This document shows positions 18,510 to 27,236 of a stretch of 64,000 nt of DNA, piece by piece. This DNA is from Thermoanaerobacterium aotearoense. Its GTDB lineage: Bacteria > Bacillota > Thermoanaerobacteria > Thermoanaerobacterales > Thermoanaerobacteraceae. The DNA is taken from the NCBI RefSeq assembly GCF_009905255.1, contig NZ_CP047602.1:62001-126000 (forward strand). Direction: 5' to 3'. The notes under the pieces are model-generated. The model saw nothing but the letters and a program-made list of their open reading frames with translations, was not told where the DNA came from and searched no databases. The stretch's first letter is position 1. Each line of letters opens with the position of its first letter. The position numbers and the translations under genes are program-made.

Positions 18510-19048
18510 ATCCTGTCACTTCCGATAGACTTTCATAAAGACTAAGTGAGCGCTTTTCAACTTCTAATGAAAATAACTTGATTGCTTTTGGCCTAGGATA
18601 AAGCATCCCTTCTGCTGCTTTTAAGCCTTTGTACTGGTCTTTGAGAAAAACTGTACTTCTTGAACGATAATGTTTGTCATGTACTGCTATTACCTTGTTG
18701 TTATAGAGAATTTCAATTTTGTCATTTTTCTCTCTTACAACTACCTCTTTCCCGCTGTACTGCCATGGTACTCCATATCTTACACCATCATAACTCAAAA
18801 GTCCATCTTTATGTACCTTCCTCGGTTCTTCCAAAAACTTTTGATATTTATCCAATGAAGGCAAGGGCTTTAAGTTTTCTTTCGTTAGTCTATCAATTGG
18901 TCTTTCTCCTGTAGTACCATGGACTCTTCTGTTCTTCTTATCACACCACTCTACTGCTTGACGATTTAAGTCACCATAATCTAAAAATCTTCTCCCGGGC
19001 AGAAAATTGTCCTTGACAAAGTTTATTCCGCTTTCTACTTTGCCTTTT
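18475..19048 (-). pseudogene. istA: istA transposase, C-terminal part
   Basis: Reads KGKVESGINFVKDNFLPGRR and continues through DYGDLNRQAVEWCDKKNRRV to the Mu-type C-terminal barrel (LSYDGVRYGVPWQYSGKEVV). The frame connects with the piece at 22503 if the RIT element and one CCTTTT are removed (RPTDKGKVES). IstA is the DDE transposase of IS21. Confidence 0.88.
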
Positions 19049-19160
19049 TTATGTTAATCTTAACATAAAAAAGGTTATGTTAAGACTTTCATTATGTAAA
19101 GAAAATTTAGCAAATCTATATATTACTTGATGTTTGCTTTTTATTTCTTTACATAATGTG
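19043..19160. repeat. Left end of the RIT element with recombinase half-sites
   Basis: In order: target CCTTTT (19043-19048), TTATGTTAA (19049), TC, TTAACATAA (19060), AAAAGG (19069-19074), TTATGTTAAGA (19075), TTATGTAAAGAA (19092) and inverted TTCTTTACATAA (19145-19156). 19043-19057 and 19060-19074 form a perfect 15-bp palindrome. The outer and inner sites recur at the right end. Confidence 0.85.
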
Positions 19161-19208
19161 CTTTTTATGGTATTCATAAATCAATATATTTTTAAGGAGG
19201 ATTGATTT

Positions 19209-20441
19209 ATGGTAACGAATATTAAAGATCTTGTTACACTATGTGAACAAGAAATCTGTGACCGCGAGTATACTTTTAATCGCCATAGGATAATAAGCCT
19301 AACGTGGAAGGATTTGATACAATGGATGACGGAAAGAGAATACAAAAACTTTAATGAAGACATCGGCTACCAATATTGTGACGATACTTTCGGCTCACAT
19401 GATTTGTCCGGTATAAAAAAGAATGATCGGATAAGATTACGAGCAATACGAATGCTTATCTCATATCAGAAAGAAGGTGATTTTGAATTTAGAGTATCTT
19501 CTGTTATGAATTCGTTTATAGGGCAGTCTGGCAAACACATGGAATCGTATCTTGAGTATCTTCAGGAAAAAGTTAGACTAACAGAGAACACAATATCAAA
19601 CAAACGACATTATCTTTATTCATTTAATAACTTCATTGAAGAACATAAAATGACTCTAAATGATTTAAGTGTGGAAAGTATAGCTGCTTTTTATTCTTGT
19701 CAAAACTATTCGATTGCATCAAAACACAACTGTAATTCTGCTATTAGGTTATTTCTATGCTACGCTTATGATATCGGCATTACAGACAAAGACTGCTCTA
19801 TTTTCATATTACCGGATAATTATAAAAAGCACAGCAAGATTCCAACTACCTATGAGGAAGAGGAAATCAGAAACATGATTAATGCCGTTGAAAGAACATC
19901 CGCAACAGGAAAAAGAGATTATCTAATCTTGCTGCTGGCATCCGAATACGGTTGGAGAAGCTCCGATATTGTGAATTTCAGGTTTGAACAGATTGACTGG
20001 GATAAGAACACTATTATTTTCAACCAGCATAAAACTGGCATTCCAGTTGTGTATCCGCTTTTATCCTCCATTGGAAATGCTATTATTGATTATCTTAAAA
20101 ATGGCAGACCGGATACAGATACTCCGGAGATCATAGTTTCATGCGAGTCAGCAAAGCGAGGAAAAAAACTGAACAAAACGACCATTCATTCCATAGTCTC
20201 TAAATACATGCGAATAGCAAATATCAGTCATTGGCAACAAAAAAAACATGGCGCACATTCTTTAAGGCACAGTTTGGCTACAAATCTACTGAAAAAGAAT
20301 GTATCCATGCCGATCATAAGCACAGTTCTAGGACACCAGAGCACAGAATCAACGAAGGTGTATCTTACGGTGGACATAAGTCGTTTAAAACAATGTGTTC
20401 TTCCTGTTCCAGAGCTAAAAACTGACTTTTATGAGGTATAA
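19209..20441 (+). CDS. Tyrosine recombinase, first of the RIT trio
   Basis: 410 residues, apparently intact. ATG at 19209 follows AAGGAGG. The long N-terminus of about 110 residues precedes a SAM-like core-binding domain (SYLEYLQEKVRLTENTISNK). The catalytic domain shows Arg in EYGWRSSDIVNF, His-x-x-Arg in HSLRHSLATNL, His in VLGHQST and the tyrosine nucleophile in TKVYLTVD. Three bases separate it from the second gene. It acts with its partners on the 9-12 bp sites at the element ends. Confidence 0.93.
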   Translation: MVTNIKDLVTLCEQEICDREYTFNRHRIISLTWKDLIQWMTEREYKNFNEDIGYQYCDDTFGSHDLSGIKKNDRIRLRAIRMLISYQKEGDFEFRVSSVMNSFIGQSGKHMESYLEYLQEKVRLTENTISNKRHYLYSFNNFIEEHKMTLNDLSVESIAAFYSCQNYSIASKHNCNSAIRLFLCYAYDIGITDKDCSIFILPDNYKKHSKIPTTYEEEEIRNMINAVERTSATGKRDYLILLLASEYGWRSSDIVNFRFEQIDWDKNTIIFNQHKTGIPVVYPLLSSIGNAIIDYLKNGRPDTDTPEIIVSCESAKRGKKLNKTTIHSIVSKYMRIANISHWQQKKHGAHSLRHSLATNLLKKNVSMPIISTVLGHQSTESTKVYLTVDISRLKQCVLPVPELKTDFYEV

Positions 20442-20444
20442 ATT

Positions 20445-21416
20445 ATGAATAGACCGAAGTTTACATGCATTTTTGCTAATGAAATGAACATATATCTGGA
20501 TTATAAAGTTTCCTCTGGATATCAAGAAAAAAGTTTTTACACTCATCTAAGGTGCTTTGACCGGTTTTGTATAGAACATGCTTTATCAACTCCAGCTTTT
20601 ACAAGAGAACTTGCAGATGAATGGACAAAAAAACGCGAAAATGAATCTAATACAACCCACTACTCACGAATTAATGGAATAAAACAATTTCTTATCTATC
20701 TTAGCAAAAAGGGATACAATGTTTTTGTCACCAGGGACATCTCTTTTAGATAGACACAATTTCAGCCACACATTTATACAGATGATGAAATCCAAAAATA
20801 TTTTTCAGCAGTTGATACATTTGATTCTTCAAAGAATAAGAAGGATAAGATTCAATATCCTGTATTATTCCGCATTTTGTATTGTTGTGGTACTCGAATC
20901 AATGAAACCCTGGGTATTCGCAAACAAGATGTTGATTTAGATGCTGGAATCATAAAGTTATCTGAAACTAAGAATGACTGTGATAGATATATTGTTCTCA
21001 GTGATGAACTTAGATCATTGATAAAACAGTATGCATCAAAATGTTTCTATCTACTAAATGAAGAAGACTATATTTTTACATTAGCAAACGGAAGGCGTTG
21101 CAGTGGTGATATCATTTATGAGCATCATCGTATGTTTCTTAAAAAAGCCGGTATTCCGTATATAGGGAATGGTGAAGGCCCAAGGATACATGACTTTCGA
21201 CATACATTTGCTGTAAATTCTTTTAAACAGATGCTTGATACAGGAATAGATATATATGTTGCTCTTCCGATACTTTCTACATATCTTGGTCATAAAACCA
21301 TTTATGCGACAGAACGGTATGTACGCTTGACGATGAGTATGTTTCCTTATATTGAAAAACAGTTCAAAGATAAGATGGATGCAGTATTTGGGGAGGCGAA
21401 TCATGAAAACAACTAA
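20445..21416 (+). pseudogene. Tyrosine recombinase, second of the RIT trio, one nonsense codon
   Basis: The frame starts at 20445 and reads to DISFR, meets TAG at 20751-20753, then continues in the same frame TQFQPHIYTDDEIQKYF to 21416. Arg is in YCCGTRINETLG, HxxR in HDFRHTFAVN, His in YLGHKT and Tyr in TERYVRLT. Total about 323 codons. AAG to TAG is the simplest explanation. An internal ATG at 20877 would lack the DNA-binding domain. It overlaps the third gene by 14 bp. Confidence 0.9.
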
Positions 21417-22421
21417 ATTTGCCTATTATCTTAATAAGTTTTTTACCGTATATCTTCCTAATACCAACGGTAGTACACCAATGACAATTGATTCATATCG
21501 ATATGCTTTTATACTATTTCTTACTTTCATGGAGGAGAAAGGTACTCCGGCCGATTCGATAGAAATATCTGACTTGACTTACCATACAATACTGGAATTC
21601 CTTGAATGGTTACAGGCAAAACGAAAAAACTCAGTCGCAACACGAAATCAACGACAGGCCGCATTGAACAGTTTTATCAGTTATTTGATGTATGAGTTTC
21701 CGGATTATTTATTTGAGTTTCAATTTATTTTAGGCATACCGATAAAAAAAGCCCCACAGAAAGAGATTTCATATCTTAAAACGGAAGGTGTTAAACTACT
21801 GTTTGAACAAATAAATATCAATACAAAAAGTGGTTTTCGTAATTATACAATGCTGACATTGTTATATACGACAGGTATCCGGGTAAGTGAATTGATCAAT
21901 ATCAAAGTTAAAGATATATCACTACATTACCCAGCAACGCTTTTAGTTCATGGAAAAGGCCAAAAAAGTAGATATGTACCACTGGTAAGCAATACAGTAA
22001 AGATACTTGAAGATTATATTGTAAGATATGGTCTTGATAAAGAATATCGTCTAAATGACTGGCTTTTTAAAAACCACATGAAAGAACAATTTAAACGTCA
22101 AGGTATAAATTATATTATCAAAAAATATGCTGATTTGGCCAGAATTAAAAAACCAGATTTGATTCCTGAAGATTTCAGTCCACATAAAATGAGGCACACA
22201 ACAGCAATGGATCTTGTAGATTCCTGAGTTGATTTGATATATATCAGGGATCTTCTCGGGCATGTAAGTGTCAAGACCACTGAAGTATATGCCAGAGCCG
22301 ACGCAACAAAAAAAAAGAAGCTATCGAAGCAGCAAGCAAGGAAATAGTTCCAAAGGAAAACGCAGAATGGGATAACAATACAAGATTGAAAGATTGGCTT
22401 AAAAATTTTAATTGCAGATGA
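21403..22421 (+). pseudogene. Tyrosine recombinase, third of the RIT trio, nonsense and frameshift
   Basis: ATG at 21403 after GGGAGG. Reads to MDLVDS, then TGA (22225-22227) where a glycine codon is expected, then VDLIYIRDLLGHVSVKTTEV with the catalytic His and Tyr. A one-base shift in an A-run near 22310 precedes the proper end (KEAIEAASKEIVPKENAEW) at 22421. Arg is in TTGIRVSELIN and HxxR in HKMRHTTA. Not functional without readthrough plus frameshift. Confidence 0.9.
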
Positions 22422-22508
22422 TTATGTAAAGAAATAAAATCTAAAATTCCGTTATGTATTGAATGTTACAAACTTCTTTACATAACGGAATTCTTAACAT
22501 AACCTTTT
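22422..22508. repeat. Right end of the RIT element
   Basis: TTATGTAAAGAA (22422-22433), an inverted pair AATTCCGTTATGTA / TACATAACGGAATT, TTCTTTACATAA (22474-22485), terminal TTAACATAA (22494-22502), then target CCTTTT (22503-22508). Mirrors the left end. Confidence 0.85.
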
Positions 22509-23190
22509 GTCTGTGGGCGTCTGACTTTGCACACTTTTGGTACAAACCCCAAAGTTGCTGCTAGATCCTCAAATACTGTATTCCATATAGGCTTCTTGTT
22601 TGCATCTGTACCTATGATTACTGTTTTCATTCTATCAGTAAGTACAACGTCAGTTACTCCATCAAAATATTCAAAACCATGTATAAGGCAGCGATTGAAT
22701 GTGTGAACATCACAGCGATTTGTGAATTACACATACATTGCTCTTGAATAACCAAGTACCATAACAAAGAGGTAGAGTTTTTTACTTCTCCTGTTTCCTG
22801 ATCAATGTAATTGTATTCACCCCAGTCAACCTGAGCTTGTTCTCCAGGCTTTGTTTCATAGCGGCATACAGCCTGAATGTGTTTTGAAGGTCTAAACTGC
22901 CTCACGTAGTCTCTTAAAATAGTTTTTCCTCCTGTGTAACCTTCTTCTTTCATTCTTTCGTAAATAACTTCACAGTTAAATATTCCCATGTTAATATACT
23001 CATGAATAATATTTTTATAAGGGTCAAGTTTTGAACCTCTCTTAGGACGAGGTTTTCTTTCGGGAATTTCCTCTGTTTTAAGATACTTTCTTATTGTATT
23101 TCGAGAATGCCCTGTTTCTCGTGAAATTGCACGAATACTCTTGCCTTCTGCCTTGATTTATGTATCATGATAATAGATCCACTCCCTAGC
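22503..23190 (-). pseudogene. istA: istA transposase, N-terminal and catalytic part, frameshifted
   Basis: Reading leftwards: IKAEGKSIRAISRETGHSRN (HTH), KPGEQAQVDWGEYNYID (first catalytic Asp), a frameshift near 22710 (normal frame gives CDVHTFNRCLIHGFEYFDGV), then VLTDRMKTVIIGTDANKKPI and KVRRPTDK where the RIT element enters. An upstream TAA near 23158 interrupts the N-terminus. Confidence 0.85.
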
Positions 23191-23454
23191 ATTTTTTATC
23201 TCCCTCCGATTCTTTTGATTTGATTTAGATCAGAGGGATATTTCGACAGGGGGTGGGTCAATTCCTTCTCGTTACTCCTGGGTTAATTATACACCGTTAG
23301 TGACATGAAGCACAATACTTGAAGAAGGCAACAAAACTTATTGGGTAATCAATAAATATGCATAAAGACATTCTCTGCTTGAAATTCATAATTTAATACG
23401 TACGGAAATACTAGGAAATAACTTGCTCATTTTAATTTGTACTTTTTCTTGACA

Positions 23455-23518
23455 TAGTACCACTGTAATTGGTGCTGGGGTTGGAGGGTTAATTGATACA
23501 TGGACAAAAATTTCGTAA
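23455..23518 (+). pseudogene. azlC: azlC 3' fragment
   Basis: The last residues TVIGAGVGGLIDTWTKIS of an AzlC-type branched-chain amino acid exporter subunit, ending at TAA 23516-23518 and overlapping azlD by 19 bp as usual for azlCD. The rest of azlC is missing; IS3 DNA begins just upstream. Confidence 0.6.
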
Positions 23519-23823
23519 TTTCTGTTTTAGGCATGTTTTTAGTAACATATGTTCCGCGCTTTCTTCCAGTGTTTGGGCTATCAAGAGTTGAAATGCCTAG
23601 CTTTATTAAATCCTTTTTAGAATATATACCTGTATCTGTTTTGTCTGCATTGCTCTTTCCGACAATTTTTTTGAAAGGCAATCATCTATTTATAAGTTAT
23701 AAAAATATATTTCTAATAGCCTCAATACCAACTCTACTGGTAGCTTATAAATCGAGAAAGCTTTTTTCTCCTGTAATAGTCGGGATTATAAGTTATATAT
23801 TGATTTCACTTGTAATAAATTAA
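23500..23823 (+). CDS. azlD: AzlD-family branched-chain amino acid transport subunit
   Basis: 107 residues with about four TM helices and the family motif TYVPRFLPVFGLSR near the N-terminus. AzlD pairs with AzlC to export branched-chain amino acids or analogues such as azaleucine. AzlC is destroyed here, so the subunit is probably without function. Ribosome site GGAGGG lies 10 bases upstream inside azlC. Confidence 0.85.
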   Translation: MDKNFVISVLGMFLVTYVPRFLPVFGLSRVEMPSFIKSFLEYIPVSVLSALLFPTIFLKGNHLFISYKNIFLIASIPTLLVAYKSRKLFSPVIVGIISYILISLVIN

Positions 23824-23904
23824 TTGTAATAAAAATAATTCCTGTTTAAAAGAGATATAAGGTGTTATTTGGAAAATGATTTTTAAAGTTTATAGGGGGA
23901 TTAA

Positions 23905-24588
23905 ATGAAAGACTTAACTTATAATCTAATAAAAGGTATTGTAAAGTTCTTTATAAAAAAGCCAGAAATATATTGCTATGAAGATATAAATAATATTCAC
24001 TCTTCGATATTTGTATCTAATCACATTGGATTTTTTGCACCACTTATAATTAATCTTTATATTGATATGAAATTTATTCCATGGGTTATTCATGACATAA
24101 CTGACGAAAAACTCTGTAGAAATTACATAAACTCTGATTTTACTGAACCTCAATTAAAATTAAAGCCTCCATTAAGTTACATTGTATCTTCAGTTATAAG
24201 TCCTGTTTGTGTTTCTATTATGAAGTATTTAAATGCAATACCTGTTTATAAAGGGAGCCAAAAAATATCTGAAACAATCCTATTGACTTTAGATAGATTA
24301 AAAGAAGGGCATAACATACTTATTTTCCCTGAAGATAGGAATAAAAAGTATAATGATGTTTTAGATAAATTTAATACAGGTTTTATAAATGTTGCAAAAA
24401 TGTATTATAAAGAATACGGTGGATTTATAAGTTTTTATCCGGTTTGCGTAAACAAAAGTCAGGATAGAATATTAATAGGCAAAAAGATAGTATATGATCC
24501 TAACACATTATATAAAAATGAGAAGGAAAGAATTGCAAATTATCTTATGGAGAGCATTTCTAAAATGTATTACTGCTCTGGATTTTAG
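23905..24588 (+). CDS. PlsC-like acyltransferase with degenerate motif
   Basis: 227 residues. GGGGG precedes the ATG. The region SNHIGFFAPLIINLYIDMKF lines up with the HX4D box of 1-acylglycerol-3-phosphate acyltransferases, but Pro stands where the Asp should be. A later IFPEDRNKKYN matches the FPEG box with Asp for Gly. The NH..F pattern and length support the family. It may use another acceptor or be inactive. No lipid genes are adjacent. Confidence 0.65.
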   Translation: MKDLTYNLIKGIVKFFIKKPEIYCYEDINNIHSSIFVSNHIGFFAPLIINLYIDMKFIPWVIHDITDEKLCRNYINSDFTEPQLKLKPPLSYIVSSVISPVCVSIMKYLNAIPVYKGSQKISETILLTLDRLKEGHNILIFPEDRNKKYNDVLDKFNTGFINVAKMYYKEYGGFISFYPVCVNKSQDRILIGKKIVYDPNTLYKNEKERIANYLMESISKMYYCSGF

Positions 24589-24694
24589 AGAACGTAAAGT
24601 TTATACTGAATGGATTACAGTTGGACTTTATATAGCGCAAGTACAGCAAGGAAGCGGTGCTGATGTTAAGGAACTTTTTTATTGGAGGAGATGA
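24589..24694 (+). pseudogene. Possible 3' gene fragment
   Basis: After the acyltransferase stop, another frame reads RERKVYTEWITVGLYIAQVQ and ends at 24694. It looks like a natural, conserved protein C-terminus without a body, so a gene may have been truncated here by the acyltransferase gene. Weak evidence. Confidence 0.3.
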
Positions 24695-24831
24695 TTATAT
24701 TTCAAGCGAATCAAAATAAAATGAATCTGTTTTTTGTGCCTAAATTTTAATTATAAAAGCACAATAATTTGTTTGTTTTTTCTAATATTTGGATTATAAT
24801 TATAGTAGAAAAAGCGAAAGGGGGTGTTGGT

Positions 24832-25047
24832 ATGAAAACTAATGTAGGCAATGTGGACAAAATAGTCAGATATGTAATCGGAATAATTCTTTTACTCTTA
24901 ATATTTATCTTAAAAGGCAATGCCAGATACTGGGGGCTCCTTGGATTAATACCTATACTTACGGCTGCGTTTGGCTTTTGCCCGTTGTACAGAATTTTTG
25001 GCATAAGCACAGCAAAGAAGGAAGACAAGTCAGAGAAAAAGAGTTAA
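24832..25047 (+). CDS. DUF2892 (YgaP-like) small membrane protein
   Basis: 71 residues. Starts MKTNVGNVDKIVRYVIGIIL, the DUF2892 signature, followed by two TM helices and a conserved CPLYRIFGI loop, with a charged tail. GGGGGTG lies 5 bases before the ATG. Role in the family is unknown beyond membrane location. It is followed by a terminator. Confidence 0.88.
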   Translation: MKTNVGNVDKIVRYVIGIILLLLIFILKGNARYWGLLGLIPILTAAFGFCPLYRIFGISTAKKEDKSEKKS

Positions 25048-25060
25048 TGGCAGAACAAAA

Positions 25061-25095
25061 TTGAGAGTGAGCGTAATACTCACCCTCAATTTTTT
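25061..25095 (+). terminator. Rho-independent terminator
   Basis: TTGAGAGTGAG and CTCACCCTCAA arms with one mismatch, followed by TTTTTT. Confidence 0.8.
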
Positions 25096-25120
25096 ATAAA
25101 TTTCCCAAAAAGGTGATGCT

Positions 25121-25792
25121 ATGGATAAAATCTGTTTAGAACGATTTGATTCTTATGGATATGCCCGCTATGTATGTACATCATGCTATCACTGTGAAAG
25201 CAAAATGGGTATAAGCTATTGCAGCATCAAGATGAGAGGATGCTGTTCGTATTTTCCAAAGTTTGAACTTGTTGATATTCATAGGATGGTTAAATCAGCC
25301 GAAGGCCTCAATGTGCTAAAAAAGATAATTGATAATCCAGGAACAGTAGTATACAATTATTACATTCATGCGAAAGGGTATTTTGATAAAGAGGGCTACG
25401 AAAAGTATATAAGGACAAATGATGATGACAATGGAATAAGAGATAAAACGATATTTTTTAGGGCTTGTCCATTTGTTAAAAGCGGTTTTGGCTGTACAAT
25501 TCCTCCCGTCTATCGCAATTACGTATGCAATTTCTTCATCTGCGACGAGGTTATGAACAAGGTAGCTGATGATGAAATTAAAGAGCAATATGTAAGAGAG
25601 AGGGAAAGATTTGTAAAATGGGCTGAATGGGAGAATAGATCGCTGGAGGCGATTTTATCTGAGCAACATTTAAATTTGAGAAACAACTTGGAGGAATGCA
25701 TAAAAGTTTTGCAAGATATACCACTGACGATTTTTGAATTTCCACAGTTAAAAGAAATAAGCGTATTTGATACAGATGAAAAAGAAGCATGA
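25121..25792 (+). CDS. Cysteine-rich (YkgJ/CxxCxxCC-like) protein
   Basis: 223 residues, soluble. The N-terminal half has CTSCYHCES, YCSIKMRGCCSYFP, and later FRACPFVKSGFGCTIPPVYR and CNFFICDE, a cysteine pattern like that of YkgJ-type putative Zn- or Fe-binding proteins. No catalytic role is known to me. Ribosome site AAGGTGAT precedes the ATG. It stands alone between terminators. Confidence 0.65.
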   Translation: MDKICLERFDSYGYARYVCTSCYHCESKMGISYCSIKMRGCCSYFPKFELVDIHRMVKSAEGLNVLKKIIDNPGTVVYNYYIHAKGYFDKEGYEKYIRTNDDDNGIRDKTIFFRACPFVKSGFGCTIPPVYRNYVCNFFICDEVMNKVADDEIKEQYVRERERFVKWAEWENRSLEAILSEQHLNLRNNLEECIKVLQDIPLTIFEFPQLKEISVFDTDEKEA

Positions 25793-25801
25793 TGAACTAA
25801 G

Positions 25802-25834
25802 AAAAAGGTATGCAAAACTACAACATACCTTTTT
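25802..25834. terminator. Bidirectional terminator
   Basis: AAAAAGGTATG and CATACCTTTTT arms around an 11-base loop, between convergent genes. Confidence 0.85.
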
Positions 25835-25853
25835 ATATGAGACTTAATCACTT

Positions 25854-26906
25854 CTATATAAATACAAATATATAACAGACAATTAAAACAGCCATAGATA
25901 TTGGAATACCTATTTTGGCCCATTCTTTGCTCTTTATCTCCAGCTTTCCTGCAGATATGATATTTGGTATATTTCCTGGTATTAACATACCACCGCTTAT
26001 CAAAAGCCCCATTAAAATAGCGCGGATGTGTTCAGGATCCATTGCAGGGCTTATTTCTGCTGCTGCTAACGTGGCATTGTCTAATACCGCTGAAATCATA
26101 TTTACCCAGTATAAAAGTCGAACATTCATGTGTATCACATAATTGTCAACCAATGGTTTGAATCCAGCACTTAAAAGCTCCAAAGCCAGCAAGAATATGA
26201 AGATTTTTATTGAGCGGATGACGATAAACTTAATATTTTCTATTTTTCTGATCTCCATTTCTTCCTCTTTAAAATATTCTTCCTCTTGCTTTGGTTTCGC
26301 ATTTTCTGCAAATCTATTCACATAAAAAGCACCTAAAATGCCCAGCACAAAGATTGTAGGCACGATGTAAATGCCAATCGTTCTTAGAAGATAGAAGAAG
26401 TCTTTTTTTAAAGCAGAGATTACCAATGTTGATAAAGGCTCTCCTACAGGTGTCAGGGCTGCTCCTAGGCCAATCGAAAGACATGCGATTACAGTTATGA
26501 CGACTTTGTCTTTGTGATGTATTGGCAAAATGTGGACTATTTCAACTAAAACTAATGAAGCGACAATGGCGGTTATAATGCTGGACGTAAGTCCTAATAC
26601 GACTATTAACATAAAGACAAAAATTTTAAGCGATATGTGATTTAAAATTGTTTTTATTAATTCTTTGATTTTATTTTTAAAAGTTTCAAATAATAAACCA
26701 CTTATGAAGACGGCAGCCGTTATAATGTACAAAAGATGGTTTTTTAATATATGTGACAAAAGATCAAGTGACATTGCACCTGTTACAGTCACTGCGATGA
26801 TGCCCATGATAAACAGAAAATACTCAATATTATCTTCTATTGCCTTTATAAAAAATGGTACCGTCAGTATTACTAATAGTATTGCAAACAAAATAACATT
26901 AATCAT
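25854..26906 (-). CDS. DUF1646 membrane transporter
   Basis: 350 residues with about ten TM helices. The start is the ATG at 26906, six bases after AAAGGTGA; a GTG at 26915 falls in that site. Seen: GAALTPVGEPLSTL and MLIPGNIPNIISAGKL, paired helix-break motifs like those of ion transporters. DUF1646 proteins are putative cation (Na+) transporters and are often controlled by the Na+-I riboswitch, for which a candidate lies just upstream. The terminator is shared with the convergent gene. Confidence 0.85.
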   Translation of the reverse strand: MINVILFAILLVILTVPFFIKAIEDNIEYFLFIMGIIAVTVTGAMSLDLLSHILKNHLLYIITAAVFISGLLFETFKNKIKELIKTILNHISLKIFVFMLIVVLGLTSSIITAIVASLVLVEIVHILPIHHKDKVVITVIACLSIGLGAALTPVGEPLSTLVISALKKDFFYLLRTIGIYIVPTIFVLGILGAFYVNRFAENAKPKQEEEYFKEEEMEIRKIENIKFIVIRSIKIFIFLLALELLSAGFKPLVDNYVIHMNVRLLYWVNMISAVLDNATLAAAEISPAMDPEHIRAILMGLLISGGMLIPGNIPNIISAGKLEIKSKEWAKIGIPISMAVLIVCYIFVFI

Positions 26907-26944
26907 GCAAATCACCTTTCTTTATTTTGCCCTATGTAATAAAA

Positions 26945-27045
26945 AAATAAAAAGGCAGAAAACTCATCATGACGATGAGCTTCCCACCCTGGAAGCCGAA
27001 GATCTTGAAGCAAGAAAACTTGCTCAACCGAAAAAAAGCAATTAT
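26945..27045 (-). promoter_or_regulatory. Candidate Na+-I (DUF1646) riboswitch with terminator
   Basis: On the minus strand, just before the DUF1646 gene: AGCAAG-TTTT-CTTGCT hairpin, then AGATCTTCGGCTTCCAGGGT, a stem GCTTCC/GGGAAGC, then CTCATC-GTCA-TGATGAG and TTTTTATTTTTT. This block is GC-richer than its surroundings, structured and ends like a terminator. A DUF1646 RNA motif that senses Na+ is known in front of this gene family. I match by position and look, not by a covariance search. Confidence 0.65.
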
Positions 27046-27236
27046 TCAACTAAATTGAATTGTATCATAAAAATTTTTTCAAATCAATACTAAGCAATGG
27101 TTTTCTTTTGGTTTTATACTTTCGACGTTTTATATCAAAATTATAAATTTACTTGGAAATTTTGGAGGATTTTTGATAGTTTTGTAGAATATATTAGGTA
27201 AAAGTGTAAAAGTATGTATTAGAAGGGGGTGGATTG

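Larger units (their letters stand above)
19049..22502 (+). mobile_element. RIT element: three tyrosine recombinases in tandem
   Basis: Recombinase-in-trio elements carry three adjacent, translationally coupled tyrosine recombinase genes between inverted ends. Here the trio fills 19209-22421. The termini share TTATGTTAAGA, six variable bases, TTATGTAAAGAA in inverted orientation. A 6-bp CCTTTT flanks the element, and removing one copy restores istA. Two of three recombinases are broken, so it is probably immobile now. Confidence 0.88.
17667..23305 (-). mobile_element. IS21-family element interrupted by the RIT element
   Basis: Imperfect inverted ends: TGTCAATAGCGG at 17667 and the complement of TGTCACTAACGG ending at 23305, with AATTGACCCA-type subterminal repeats at both ends. 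A 4-bp duplication TGAA flanks it (17663-17666, 23306-23309), and removing one copy plus the element restores the IS3 orfB frame. istB and split istA lie on the minus strand. Confidence 0.9.
16458..23454 (+). mobile_element. IS3-family element carrying a nested IS21 and RIT element
   Basis: The ends are weakly inverted: TGAATTGAGAAAGTTC at 16458, and the complement of TGTCAAGAAAAAGTAC ending at 23454. Inside are orfA, orfB split by the IS21 insertion, and the IS21-RIT nest. No target duplication is seen. The left flank is an rmuC-like start and the right flank an azlC end, so a deletion probably accompanied or followed insertion. Exact ends are uncertain by a few bases. Confidence 0.7.
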
